Assembly: GCA_002281475.1 (NCBI GenBank)
Contig: NCGC01000025.1
Span: forward strand, 1 to 32,797
Origin: Methylophilales bacterium 28-44-11
Lineage (GTDB): Bacteria; Pseudomonadota; Gammaproteobacteria; Burkholderiales; Methylophilaceae
Direction: 5' to 3'
Length of the DNA stretch: 32,797 nucleotides
In this document: positions 18,052-26,466 of the stretch, piece by piece
Position numbering within the stretch: the stretch's first letter is position 1
Layout of the letters: the number at the start of each line of letters is the position of its first letter
Notes under the pieces: generated by a model
Told to the model about the DNA's origin: nothing
Databases searched by the model: none
What the model saw: only the letters and a program-made list of their open reading frames with translations
Made by a program: the position numbers and the translations under genes

Positions 18052-18495
18052 TTAAATAGTTGAAATTTGCGTAAAGCTATTTAAAAACGCTTTTTGTATG
18101 GTTTTAATACGTGCTGGCTTAAGAAGTATTTCAGCAACATTAAGTTGTTTCAGTGTATCTATTTGGTTTGAAGTGACGTTGGGTACAATCACAATGATTG
18201 GAATATCCTTTTTTGAAGGGGTCATTTCATCTCTCACTAATTCGATTAAGTGAATCTCTTCAAACCAATTATCAAATCCGATAATGACCATATCAAATGG
18301 GTTTGCAAATAGCTTTATTTTTGCTTGCGCAATTTCAGAGGTCTCTACAATTTTCGCCAAGTTGGTTTCAGAGGCAAATAAGCCAAATGTTTTTCTTAAC
18401 ATATACTCGTTGTCATGCAAGAACACGGTTGGCATAGTGAATGAAGAGTGATTGTATTGGTATGACATGGAATGAATTCTTAAATTAGCTGTCAT
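18052..18495 (-). CDS. Receiver-like protein lacking the phospho-acceptor Asp
   Basis: A 147-residue protein with a predicted response-regulator receiver fold: VFLHDNEYMLRKTF, then PFDMVIIGFDNW, then DIPIIVIVPN and AEILLKPARI near the C-terminus. The conserved Lys at the fifth strand is present, but the residue expected to be the phospho-acceptor (after DMVII) is Gly, with an Asp two positions later, so normal phosphorylation is doubtful. There is no output domain. It overlaps the GAF gene by eleven bases and is probably co-translated. A start at the internal Met21 (18435) would remove a non-conserved leader. Likely a protein-interaction module in a signalling pathway. Confidence 0.75.
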   Translation of the reverse strand: MTANLRIHSMSYQYNHSSFTMPTVFLHDNEYMLRKTFGLFASETNLAKIVETSEIAQAKIKLFANPFDMVIIGFDNWFEEIHLIELVRDEMTPSKKDIPIIVIVPNVTSNQIDTLKQLNVAEILLKPARIKTIQKAFLNSFTQISTI

Positions 18496-18982
18496 TATTT
18501 TTGTTTAATAACTCCGCTACGACCATATTTCTTAGTGTGGAGAATATGGACAAGTCCAAGGCATCAAGCGTATTGGGTTTCTGATCGATTAAACATAATG
18601 TGCCCAAATTTTCGCCAGTGGGCAAAGTGAGAGGAGCACCAGCATAAAACCGAATATGGGGCGAGCTTAACACAAGCGGATTGTCAAAGAAACGCGCATC
18701 TTTTGTAGCGTCTTCCACCATCATGATGCTATCTTGCAAAATCGCGTGACTACAAAACGCAATGTCGCGTGAAGTGCTACAAACATCTAATCCTACCGTT
18801 GACTTAAACCACTGTCTGTCCTCATCTATTAAAGAAATCAGCACTATGGGTACATCAAATTCAAACCTCGCGAACTGCGTGATTCGATCAAATCTTTCTT
18901 CGGTGGAGGTGTCGAGAATAAGCAAGTCTCTTAAAGCTTGAAGTCTCTTGTCCTCGTTCTCTGGTTTGGGGGCACTAATCAT
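18485..18982 (-). CDS. Single GAF-domain protein
   Basis: A cytosolic 165-residue protein that is almost entirely one GAF domain: ERFDRITQFARFEFDVPIVLISLID (29-53, broken here as ERFDRITQFA and PIVLISLIDEDRQW), FKSTVGLD, RDIAFCSHAI (73-82), RFYAGAPL and LGTLCLIDQKP. The FCSHAI and GTLCLID blocks mark the sub-family often found fused to GGDEF domains, here free-standing. GAF domains bind small molecules or cofactors; the ligand is unknown. Overlap of its stop with the pseudo-receiver gene suggests they work as a pair. The 243-bp spacer upstream separates it from the HD-GYP gene on the same strand. Confidence 0.88.
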   Translation of the reverse strand: MISAPKPENEDKRLQALRDLLILDTSTEERFDRITQFARFEFDVPIVLISLIDEDRQWFKSTVGLDVCSTSRDIAFCSHAILQDSIMMVEDATKDARFFDNPLVLSSPHIRFYAGAPLTLPTGENLGTLCLIDQKPNTLDALDLSIFSTLRNMVVAELLNKNNDS

Positions 18983-19225
18983 TTAAATTCTTTTTCAATA
19001 GTTAAAAAAAGCACAAACCATGTATACACGCACATAGTTTATGTCACTGAAGTTCACAGCGTATATCAATCTATAATAATTCCTTCTTACCGCTACATTA
19101 AAATTCAGCCAACAATACTTATCATCTCATATTAAGAGAAAAAAATAGGCTATGTGTCAGATTGATCAGATAACATCATCATGCATTTCATCTTACATTT
19201 AACCTTCTTTTAAATAGTACTGTAG

Positions 19226-20488
19226 TCACGTCGTTTCCAAAGCTCGTACTTCACCTTTGATTTTCTGAATAATTCTTACAAGCTCATCGCTATTTTCGAT
19301 ATCCTCTTGTAGCATTCTTAAACTAATATCTCTAAACACATCCTTCATTTTCCATTCCACCTCGTTAATGGTGATAAAAAGCTCTTGATTAATATCTTCA
19401 TCGAGTTTAATTTGCTCCCACATCCCCAAATCAATACAGTCGGTCAGTCCTGAAGCATAAATAGTCTGACAAATACGCCTTAATCGTAAGATTAAATATT
19501 TAGACAGGCCCTTCATTTTTGGCTGAGTAACACACAGAGCCTTAAGCAGCTCTATGATTTCTTCAAGGTTTTTTAATTGGCCAAGTAGGCGCTCTAATAT
19601 GGGGTTGGTTACTTTTAAGTGTTCAACGTTGCGCACAGACGACAACAACTCGATCAGTGCGTTGAATGCATGTGATGGAAAATCATGGTTCACCAATTTC
19701 AACGTGGTGATTAAATTGCTGATGTCGTATTGCCGCCTGACCATCCCAGAAAACGCTTCGGCCACAATCAACACTTTGCCAATTTCACTCAAACTGTTTG
19801 CTAGCAAATGATTAGGATACCCCGAGCCATCGTTTCTTTCGTGATGTTCTAAAATGGCTTTAGCCACACTAGGTGCATACTCCATATGTTGACTCACCAC
19901 TGAGCTGCCGATGATGGGATGTGACATGATGCTTCGCCATTGCTCTACTGAGAGAGTTTTGGTGTTTGGTATCACGCAATATAGCTCTCCAATATCATGT
20001 AGAAGCGATGCAATGGTTAAATCATCAAGTTGAGTAGCATCAAAATTTAATTTTTTAGCGATGAGCCTCGACATAATCGTCATGAACAAAGTGTGCGCAA
20101 AGGCTTCTTTGCTATTTTTTTTCTTTACTGTAAGAAGTAAAGAGGCCAATGGTGCAAGCGTGATGTGTTTGAGTGCGTAAACATCGAGTTTTACCTCGGG
20201 GTTGAAATTTTGCAAAAAAGAATTTTCATTAATAAGCAATTCCGCTTCAGCATGAATTTCATCAGCAGTGAGAGAGGTATCAGAGGCGACGGACGTTTCT
20301 AGCGGTTTTTTTAGCGCTCGATTGATGAGTTTATCTTTAATGGAGGACGTAATTTTATACCCTTGGCCAAGTAGTTTGTTTCCATCTTGGTCATACACAT
20401 CTTCCGATAAATAAAATTCCTCAACTTCGGAAGCGGAAATGATGTTTTCAATAATATTGAGGTTTGTTTCTTTAGCTAAATTCGCCAT
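19226..20488 (-). CDS. HD-GYP-type phosphohydrolase domain protein
   Basis: A 420-residue soluble protein whose middle part (about 130-260) is an HD-GYP domain, the class that hydrolyses c-di-GMP. Metal-binding signatures are H132, HDIG (164-167), H190 in SHPIIGSSVV, H215/H216, and the GYP block NDGSGYP (219-225). The usual HDIGK lysine is Glu (E168), so activity could be changed. The first 110 residues have a short HD-GYP-associated segment (EEFYLSEDVYDQDG, then LLGQGYKIT). The last 150 residues are helical and not recognised. Divergent from nnrS across a 367-bp spacer. Confidence 0.85.
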   Translation of the reverse strand: MANLAKETNLNIIENIISASEVEEFYLSEDVYDQDGNKLLGQGYKITSSIKDKLINRALKKPLETSVASDTSLTADEIHAEAELLINENSFLQNFNPEVKLDVYALKHITLAPLASLLLTVKKKNSKEAFAHTLFMTIMSRLIAKKLNFDATQLDDLTIASLLHDIGELYCVIPNTKTLSVEQWRSIMSHPIIGSSVVSQHMEYAPSVAKAILEHHERNDGSGYPNHLLANSLSEIGKVLIVAEAFSGMVRRQYDISNLITTLKLVNHDFPSHAFNALIELLSSVRNVEHLKVTNPILERLLGQLKNLEEIIELLKALCVTQPKMKGLSKYLILRLRRICQTIYASGLTDCIDLGMWEQIKLDEDINQELFITINEVEWKMKDVFRDISLRMLQEDIENSDELVRIIQKIKGEVRALETT

Positions 20489-20855
20489 CGTCTTAGTATT
20501 TTGTTAAGCGTTATGCTATTAACGACAAATACTGAATATTAATTAGTCTACTAAATATATTTATTTTTTATATTCATTTGCTTACCAGTTACTAAGTTAT
20601 ACAGCGACAAAGCATGGTGGTTAATGTGTACGTTCCGATTGTTTAATTCATGCATATGCTTGCTATCAATTTCAACCTAAACAATCAAATTTTTTAGTAT
20701 GTTTCATTTAGCTACCAAGTAAACTCAACAATGACTTTTACCCCACTTGTTCTGATTCTGTCTAGAGTGATGTCGCTCAAAGATGGTAAGCTTGATTTCA
20801 GCAAGATTCCCACCAGCATACGCTGGCAACTTTCGACAAGCACAAAAGGGCAGAT
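20489..20855. other. Divergent intergenic region between HD-GYP and nnrS genes
   Basis: No gene is visible in these 367 bases. The half next to the HD-GYP gene is very AT-rich. Near the nnrS start lies the perfect hairpin CCAGC-ATAC-GCTGG (20813-20826). I see no convincing FNR, NsrR or sigma-54 element. Confidence 0.6.
20813..20826 (+). promoter_or_regulatory. Hairpin just upstream of nnrS
   Basis: A perfect five-base inverted repeat, CCAGC and GCTGG around ATAC, ends 29 bases before the ATG of nnrS. It could be an mRNA leader structure or an operator. No T-run follows, so it is not a terminator. Confidence 0.35.
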
Positions 20856-22055
20856 ATGCAAATTGCAATCAAACCAAGTAAGCAAGCCAATAAAAAATTA
20901 GCACTGTTTAATCTTGGATTTCGCCCTTTCTTTTTAGGCGCCTGTCTTTTTGCAATAATTTCCATTGCACTGTGGATGCTGGTTTATTTTTCCTACATGA
21001 CTATCCCCTTTGATAACATTTCACAGAGCCAATGGCATGCGCACGAAATGCTTTATGGCTACAGCATGGCAGTGGTGGCTGGTTTTTTACTCACTGCGGT
21101 AAAAAATTGGACCGGCCTTCCAACCGTTTTTGGCCCGCCATTAATGTTGCTTTTTTTACTTTGGTGTGTAGCGCGCTTGCTGTTTTTGTTTGGCTCTACA
21201 TTTTTGCCTTGGGTAGCAGCCACAGATTTGTTGTTTGGACTGATACTCATCATAAGTTTGACTCACCCCATAGTTAATGCAAAACAATGGAAGCAACTGG
21301 CAGTGATTAGCAAAGTCACATTGTTATGGTTGGGCAATATTGTGTTTTATCTTGGGTGTTTCGGCTTGCTCAACAACGGCATGCAATACGCCATCAACGG
21401 TGCTGTCTTGTTATTCATCAGTTTGATTCTGATGATGGGTCGACGCGTCATTCCGTTTTTTATTGAAAGAGGCACCGAGACTAAAGTAGTGCTCAAGCAA
21501 TATCAATGGCTAGATCTCAGTATATTAGCATTGTTCATCGCGTTATTTATCAATGCAATGTCACTCAACCATGCAGTAATCACCACGCTATTGGCTTGGT
21601 CTTTATTTGTTTTAAATGGATATCGATTAATCAATTGGCATACTTCTGGCATCTGGCGCGTGCCTTTATTGTGGAGCTTGTATGTTGCGGCTTGGTTAAT
21701 CAATCTAGGATTTTTCTTTTACGGTTTACCCAGTCAACAGGGCAACTTTTCTATTCTGACCTTGCACCTTTTTACGATGGGTGGCATCGGCTTAATGACG
21801 TTGAGTATGATGTCGCGCGTAGCATTGGGGCATACTGGTCGTGATATTAAAACGCCATCGCCATGGATAGGTTGGGCATTTGGTATGTTGATTGTAAGTG
21901 TGCTGTTTCGGGCGATAGTACCGATGTTCACAACGCAGTTTTATCAAAGTTGGGTGTTGACCGCTTCCATTTTATGGATGGTGAGTTTTGCAATATTTGC
22001 GAGTATTTACATCCCAATCCTGCTCAAGCCAAGAACAGACGGTGCTTTTGGCTAA
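20856..22055 (+). CDS. nnrS: NnrS family haem-copper membrane protein
   Basis: A 399-residue polytopic inner-membrane protein with about twelve hydrophobic helices. Family landmarks are the N-terminal LFNLGFRPFFLGACLFA (18-34), QWHAHEMLYGYSMAVVAGFLL (split across residues 60-80, with histidines that may bind haem), MGRRVIPFFIERG, LHLFTMGGIGLMTLSMMSRV and ALGHTGR. NnrS binds haem and copper and protects cells from nitric oxide, often under NO- or oxygen-responsive regulators; no such gene for denitrification is next to it. The ATG at 20856 follows a weak AAAGGG ribosome site. The frame and length agree with the family. Confidence 0.93.
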   Translation: MQIAIKPSKQANKKLALFNLGFRPFFLGACLFAIISIALWMLVYFSYMTIPFDNISQSQWHAHEMLYGYSMAVVAGFLLTAVKNWTGLPTVFGPPLMLLFLLWCVARLLFLFGSTFLPWVAATDLLFGLILIISLTHPIVNAKQWKQLAVISKVTLLWLGNIVFYLGCFGLLNNGMQYAINGAVLLFISLILMMGRRVIPFFIERGTETKVVLKQYQWLDLSILALFIALFINAMSLNHAVITTLLAWSLFVLNGYRLINWHTSGIWRVPLLWSLYVAAWLINLGFFFYGLPSQQGNFSILTLHLFTMGGIGLMTLSMMSRVALGHTGRDIKTPSPWIGWAFGMLIVSVLFRAIVPMFTTQFYQSWVLTASILWMVSFAIFASIYIPILLKPRTDGAFG

Positions 22056-22216
22056 GCTAATGTTGGGTTATTTGCTAATTTTGATTTGTCAGGCTTAAAG
22101 GTTTTAACTCGTGTGTGTAGCGATTGATTTTTCGCCAGCTGACTTACAAACGCATTTTCATTGACGATACACCTGTATATACTTGTGATTATTTCGTTCA
22201 AGCGCAGGAGTGCTTC

Positions 22217-22507
22217 GTGAAATATCGGTATAAGCAACGCATCGCTCAGTTATTGCTTTTATTTGCTTCACTCTTTAGTTTGGCTACTTCTGTTATTTTC
22301 TTTTTCTTATTTTTTCGAATGTATTGGCCATACCGCGCGCTTTTTGATACAGAGGGGCGGTATTTTGATATAGAAACGTTGGTGGTGTACCAAGAAGTTA
22401 GTGGAATATTGCTTCTACCAGCGTTAGGGCTAATGATCTTCGCAATGATTTTATTGAGCGTCTGGTATACACGGCGAAACCAAAATCGTAGTATTGAGGA
22501 CAGATAA
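22217..22507 (+). CDS. Small two-helix membrane protein, GTG start
   Basis: I do not recognise a family. From the GTG at 22217 the 96-residue protein has two membrane helices, about 12-35 (LLLLFASLFSLATSVIFFFL) and 63-83, with a short tyrosine-rich loop, WPYRALFDTEGRYFDIETL, between and basic ends (KYRYKQR, RRNQNRS). The GTG is preferred over the longer frame starting at 22124 because CAGGAG lies seven bases upstream and the extra leader is not membrane-like. It follows nnrS by 161 bases; a functional link is possible but unproven. Confidence 0.6.
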   Translation: MKYRYKQRIAQLLLLFASLFSLATSVIFFFLFFRMYWPYRALFDTEGRYFDIETLVVYQEVSGILLLPALGLMIFAMILLSVWYTRRNQNRSIEDR

Positions 22508-22617
22508 GACACAATATTCGCCAAATATCGTTTTCTCATACGTCAGCAGGTGCCTCTCGCATCGCCATCAATCGCAAGAAAGCTATATTCACTCAAGGAT
22601 AACTTTCACGACTATTA

Positions 22618-24426
22618 TCAGGCTTGCTGATCAGTAAAATACAATTGGTTGAGTTGATCGCTACTCAATGGACGATCGAACAAATATCCTTGGCCTTCTT
22701 GGCATTGTCGATTCACTAAAAACGCCAATTGTTCAGGGGTTTCAATGCCTTCTGCAATCACTTTGAGTTTTAAGCTGTGCGCCATACTAATAATGGCACT
22801 CACAATGATGCCATCATCCGCCACTGCTTTAATATCGTTTACAAATGAATGGTCAATTTTCAGTACATCAATTGGAAACTGCTGCAAATAGCTTAAGCTG
22901 GAATAGCCTGTGCCAAAGTCATCTACCACCAGTATTAAGCCCATAGACTTGAGTTGTTGCAAAATAATAGCGCTGGCTTCTGCATCGCGCATCAGTACGG
23001 TTTCTGTTACTTCTAGTTCAATCCAATCAGGATCTATACCAGTCTCTAATAAAGTTGCTTGCACATCTTCCACAAAGTTTTTATGCATAAACTCGGGTGC
23101 AGAAATATTCACCGCAACAGTCATTTTGGGCAAACCGCTGTCTTTCCAGCGTTTGGCTTGCTCACATGCTTCACGCAATACCCAACGGCCAATTGGAATA
23201 ATCAAGCCTGAGTCTTCAGACACGGATAAAAAACGCTCTGGATTGATTTCCCCCCATTCAGGATGTTGCCAGCGAATCAGTGCTTCCACCCCTGTGATCT
23301 GTAACGTGGTTAGATTAAATTTAGGTTGATACACCAAATGCAATTGATTTTCTTCTTGGGCAATACTTAAATAGACCTCAAGTTTTTGGCGCTCAATTAC
23401 CCGCGTATTCATCGCATTTTTAAAAAATTGAAAGTTGTTGCGACCTTTTTCTTTAGCATAATACATCGCTGTATCAGCGTTTTTAATCAAGGTTTCTGCG
23501 TCTAATCCATCGGTAGGAAACACGCTAATGCCTATACTGGTGGTCACTTGCAACTGGTGATTCGCCAATTTATGCGGAATAGTAAATGTTTCCAAAATTT
23601 TCTCGGCAGTCAACGCAGCATCTTCACCATTTTTGCTATCCGCTAACAAGATAATAAATTCGTCACCACCGGTGCGGCTGACAGTGTCACTGGCTCTCAC
23701 GCTAGCATTTAAACTTGCAGTCACTTGCTGTAATACTTGGTCACCGATGTCATGACCCAAAGAATCGTTAATGAATTTAAAATTATCTAAATCTAAAAAA
23801 AGCAGCGCAATTTGTGTGTCATTACGTCTCGCTGCTTCAATCGCATGCCCGATGCGGTCGTTTAGTAATACACGATTGGGTAAATTGGTCAGGAAATCAT
23901 GCTGGGCAAGATGCGCCATTTTAATGGCCATCGCTTTGGAGGTGCTGACATCATGAAACACGATGACTACACCTGTCAGTTTACCCTCTGCATTATGAAT
24001 AGGGGATGAAGAATCTTGAATCGCAACTTCACTGCCGTTGCGTTGGATTAATACAGTATCAGAAGCAAGCTCAACGGGTTTGTTCGTCTGCAACACAATT
24101 TCTACAGGATTTTGGCAAGCTTTGCGAGTCACGCCGTGGACGATATTAAAAATACGCCGTATCGGCTGGCCATAGGCTTCATCTTTAGACCAGCCCGTCA
24201 GTTGCTCAGCAGCATTGTTTAAATAATCAATATTGCCATGCATATCGGTGCACAAAATGGCATCGCTAATAGAGTTTAGTGCGATTTCTGCACGGGTTTT
24301 TTCTTTGTATGACAACACATCAATCACCATTGACAATGGTGAAGGCACGAGATGCAAGTAAGGAATAGCCGAAATCCTGTCTGGTTTCGACAGTACCTTT
24401 TCACTGGTTCTATTGATTATTTGCAT
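22618..24426 (-). CDS. PAS-GGDEF-EAL c-di-GMP signalling protein
   Basis: A 602-residue, apparently soluble protein with three domains: PAS (about 45-162), GGDEF (about 172-335) and EAL (about 345-595). The cyclase active site GGDEF (253-257) is intact, and RASD (244-247), five residues before it, is a product-inhibition site. In the EAL domain the EAL motif (381-383), NISAPEF, ELEVTET, DDFGTGYSSLSYL, LKIDHSFV and AEGIET are all present, so phosphodiesterase activity is likely too. Such dual proteins often favour one activity depending on the PAS signal. No membrane segment is seen. It is separated from the Crp/Fnr gene by a 485-bp spacer. Confidence 0.95.
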   Translation of the reverse strand: MQIINRTSEKVLSKPDRISAIPYLHLVPSPLSMVIDVLSYKEKTRAEIALNSISDAILCTDMHGNIDYLNNAAEQLTGWSKDEAYGQPIRRIFNIVHGVTRKACQNPVEIVLQTNKPVELASDTVLIQRNGSEVAIQDSSSPIHNAEGKLTGVVIVFHDVSTSKAMAIKMAHLAQHDFLTNLPNRVLLNDRIGHAIEAARRNDTQIALLFLDLDNFKFINDSLGHDIGDQVLQQVTASLNASVRASDTVSRTGGDEFIILLADSKNGEDAALTAEKILETFTIPHKLANHQLQVTTSIGISVFPTDGLDAETLIKNADTAMYYAKEKGRNNFQFFKNAMNTRVIERQKLEVYLSIAQEENQLHLVYQPKFNLTTLQITGVEALIRWQHPEWGEINPERFLSVSEDSGLIIPIGRWVLREACEQAKRWKDSGLPKMTVAVNISAPEFMHKNFVEDVQATLLETGIDPDWIELEVTETVLMRDAEASAIILQQLKSMGLILVVDDFGTGYSSLSYLQQFPIDVLKIDHSFVNDIKAVADDGIIVSAIISMAHSLKLKVIAEGIETPEQLAFLVNRQCQEGQGYLFDRPLSSDQLNQLYFTDQQA

Positions 24427-24911
24427 ACGCTAAAACTCAATTCTTGATTTCATGACTAATGATTGTGATTATCCTGAGTATTAAAAATACTTCTGTGCTC
24501 TAGCTAACACATTCGCATTAATATTTATCGCACAAAGTTATTTTGTGTAAAACGCAATGAATTAGGTTAGGTTTGCATTTTTTAGCACGTTGAATCAATA
24601 CAGCCTAATGAGTTACCCTTCAAATAAATCGTTATGATAGACGGAAGGGTGCGATAGAGACGGGAGCAAGTGTTTTCTTAAAGCCTACAGCCAATACATT
24701 TAATATATATTTACACAAATTTTTCAGAAAATAACTGAATGCGCGTACTAGGTCTGTACGCTCGTTTACATTCAAAATAAATATATTGATGTTTCGAGGT
24801 GAGCGCGACTTGGCATGCATGAGAAAAACGTTAAGTCGAAAATTAAATCGAGTTGACTGTAAAAACGTGTCTCAACTTAACGCTTAAAGAGATAGATTCA
24901 ATATTGTTTAT
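24427..24911. other. AT-rich intergenic region upstream of the GGDEF-EAL gene
   Basis: These 485 bases hold no convincing gene. A 62-codon minus-strand frame at 24632-24820 looks like chance: no ribosome site and no recognisable features. A possible transcription stop for the Crp/Fnr gene lies at 24822-24882. The rest probably holds the promoter of the GGDEF-EAL gene, but no clear consensus elements stand out. Confidence 0.55.
24822..24882 (-). terminator. Possible terminator after the Crp/Fnr gene
   Basis: On the minus strand, CGTTAAGT (24882-24875) pairs with ACTTAACG (24836-24829), followed directly by TTTTTCTC. The loop is long (38 bases), and an inner AGTTGA/TCAACT pair overlaps the outer stem, so two folds compete. 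It starts about 30 bases after the gene's stop. Confidence 0.4.
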
Positions 24912-25640
24912 TTATTTTTTAACCTTTGGAAGCAAACGCTCATATTCCTCTGTGACAGTTGCATAGCATTCACATACACGTTCTTCAAGTTTTTTGCGAT
25001 TTGCCAATGTGATGCACCCACGTGTACACGTAATCAGCCCCTCTTTTTGTAACTTGCTGGAGGTCTCACTCACGCTTTCTCTGCGAACACCCAACAATTT
25101 GGAAATTAATTCTTGTGTAATAAATACTTCGTTGTCGTGCATTCTATCAATCGTCATTAGCAGCCAGCGAGAAAATCGCTCATCAGTAGAGTGATGTTGA
25201 TTACATACCGCAGTTTGTGAGGTCTGTGCAATTAAAGCTTGAGTGTATAAAAGCGCAATGCGTTGAATTTGACCACCCAATGCAAATTCGCGTTTGAGGA
25301 TTTTTCTACTGAGTCTGAAAGCATAGCCTGGACATTGCACTTCTGTACTACTCGGCAAGCTTTCTCCGCCCATGTAGATGGAAATACCTATCATACCTTC
25401 ATTGCCAACGATTGCGATTTCACTCGACGAGCCATTTTCTAAATCATATATCAGCGAGACAATGCCACTGACCGGAAAGTGAACAAATTCAACATGATCA
25501 CCTGCTTCAGACAAAACCAGTCCTAGCGGTAGTTCTACAAGTTGGAGGTCTGGGAGAATGCGTTCAAAATCTGTTTTGTTGAGCGTCGCTAAGATGTTGT
25601 TATCTCTGGGGTTATGAGTAACTTGAATGGGTTCTGACAT
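24912..25640 (-). CDS. Crp/Fnr-family transcription regulator
   Basis: A 242-residue regulator with an N-terminal cyclic-nucleotide-binding fold (about 15-130, including LPLGLVLSEAGDHVEFVHFP) and a C-terminal winged helix (about 160-225) with the recognition segment LLGVRRESVSETSSKLQKEG. No Fnr-type N-terminal cysteine cluster is seen, so an oxygen-sensing iron-sulphur centre is unlikely, and the cAMP-binding Arg-Ser pair is not evident. I chose ATG 25640 because the usual family N-terminus (IQVTHNPRDNNILATL) begins there; the open frame continues back to 25787. The ligand is unknown. Confidence 0.87.
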   Translation of the reverse strand: MSEPIQVTHNPRDNNILATLNKTDFERILPDLQLVELPLGLVLSEAGDHVEFVHFPVSGIVSLIYDLENGSSSEIAIVGNEGMIGISIYMGGESLPSSTEVQCPGYAFRLSRKILKREFALGGQIQRIALLYTQALIAQTSQTAVCNQHHSTDERFSRWLLMTIDRMHDNEVFITQELISKLLGVRRESVSETSSKLQKEGLITCTRGCITLANRKKLEERVCECYATVTEEYERLLPKVKK

Positions 25641-25779
25641 GGCCGTGCTCTCAATCTCTACTTTGTTTAAATTCGGGTTGAATGACAAAGTAATAACGAC
25701 TAAAGTTGTCGAAAGGATATCGACAAATTTGCTTAAGTCAACAATTCGTTTTCGATAGATTTGTTTAAGCCTGGTGTTG

Positions 25780-25920
25780 GATGACAATTAAATGACATCA
25801 CAATCACTAGGAATGCTTTACTAAATCACCATATTCCGCGCATGTTGCTCAACAAAAATAAAAGAAAATAACATGCGTTTTTTTATTATTATTTTTTTTT
25901 ATTTTTTGTTGTTGTTTGCC
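25780..25920. other. Junction between bacterial and fungal-type DNA
   Basis: Within about 140 bases the sequence changes from AT-rich bacterial DNA to GC-rich DNA with eukaryotic gene structure. The border is a low-complexity tract (25875-25915), mostly T with ATT and GTT steps. No insertion sequence, integrase gene, attachment-site repeat or target duplication is visible. The exact joint cannot be fixed because the tract itself could come from either side. Confidence 0.85.
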
Positions 25921-26466
25921 CCTGCCGGTCGGTTTGCTCCTGGCCTCGCCTTCAGCCGCCTTCCAACACCAACACCATTACGCTGGCATCCGCTTCTCAG
26001 CATCCTGCAAGCAAAACTCCGCCTCGCAAGCTCGCCAGGTAGGCAGGGGAAGCCCGCAGCATGGAGAGCAGGCGGGCTTCTCTCGCTGCGGCTCCGGGTC
26101 GTGCGGCTCAGCAGCCACCACCGGCTGGGCGCCAGACTGGCCCGGCAACATTCACTGCTCCGCCGATGCCGACATCCTTTCGTCCCAACCCTATTCACTC
26201 AGAACAGCGTTACATAATCCAAACGCAGAAACAGGCTGCCTCGCCGGCGCGCGTTCGTCATCCAAATCTGCCCTTTCTCTCTCCCTCGCCCTCGCTGGAA
26301 ACCTGCCCTCATTCTCCTCCCTCCCCCCTCCAGGTCGTCAGGCGTGTCGTGATCTGCACCTCGACTCTGCTCGCAACTTGCCGGCATGTAAGGAAACCCC
26401 CCCTTCCCCACCTACCTCCTCCCCTCTTCCGACGCTGAATCCTGGCTCACGCATCCAACTCCCAGC
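25921..26466 (+). promoter_or_regulatory. CT-rich region upstream of the SNF2-like gene
   Basis: No supportable coding gene is seen in these 546 bases. Pyrimidine-rich runs (around 26274-26294 and 26310-26335) are typical of fungal promoters and leaders. The open frames on both strands here are low-complexity and lack recognisable domains. The leader of the downstream gene may contain an intron that I cannot define. Confidence 0.5.

Noticed and set aside
18026-18056. Short direct repeat AAGCGAYTTTTAA
   Set aside because: Only two copies of about 12 AT-rich bases next to the end of the pseudo-receiver gene; likely chance.
20790-20805. FNR-like box (TTGATTTCAGCAAG) upstream of nnrS
   Set aside because: Only the left half matches TTGAT; the right half differs from ATCAA at most places.
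24640-24700. Possible c-di-GMP (GEMM) riboswitch suggested by a TTAAAGCCTACAGCC stretch
   Set aside because: The core does not match beyond a few bases, and no plus-strand gene follows that it could control.
24632-24820. 62-codon minus-strand frame in the spacer upstream of the GGDEF-EAL gene
   Set aside because: No ribosome site, no recognisable domain and AT-rich spacer composition; treated as chance.
1-25800. Recent horizontal transfer of this bacterial block into a fungus
   Set aside because: Not favoured: the genes are intact, in normal operons with bacterial start sites, no introns and no decay, and the joint is a low-complexity tract. Kept as an open alternative in the findings only.
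25873-26466. Overlapping open frames on both strands in the first fungal kilobase
   Set aside because: Low-complexity, Arg/Pro/Ser-rich translations in GC-rich promoter-like DNA, with no domain; random open frames are expected here.
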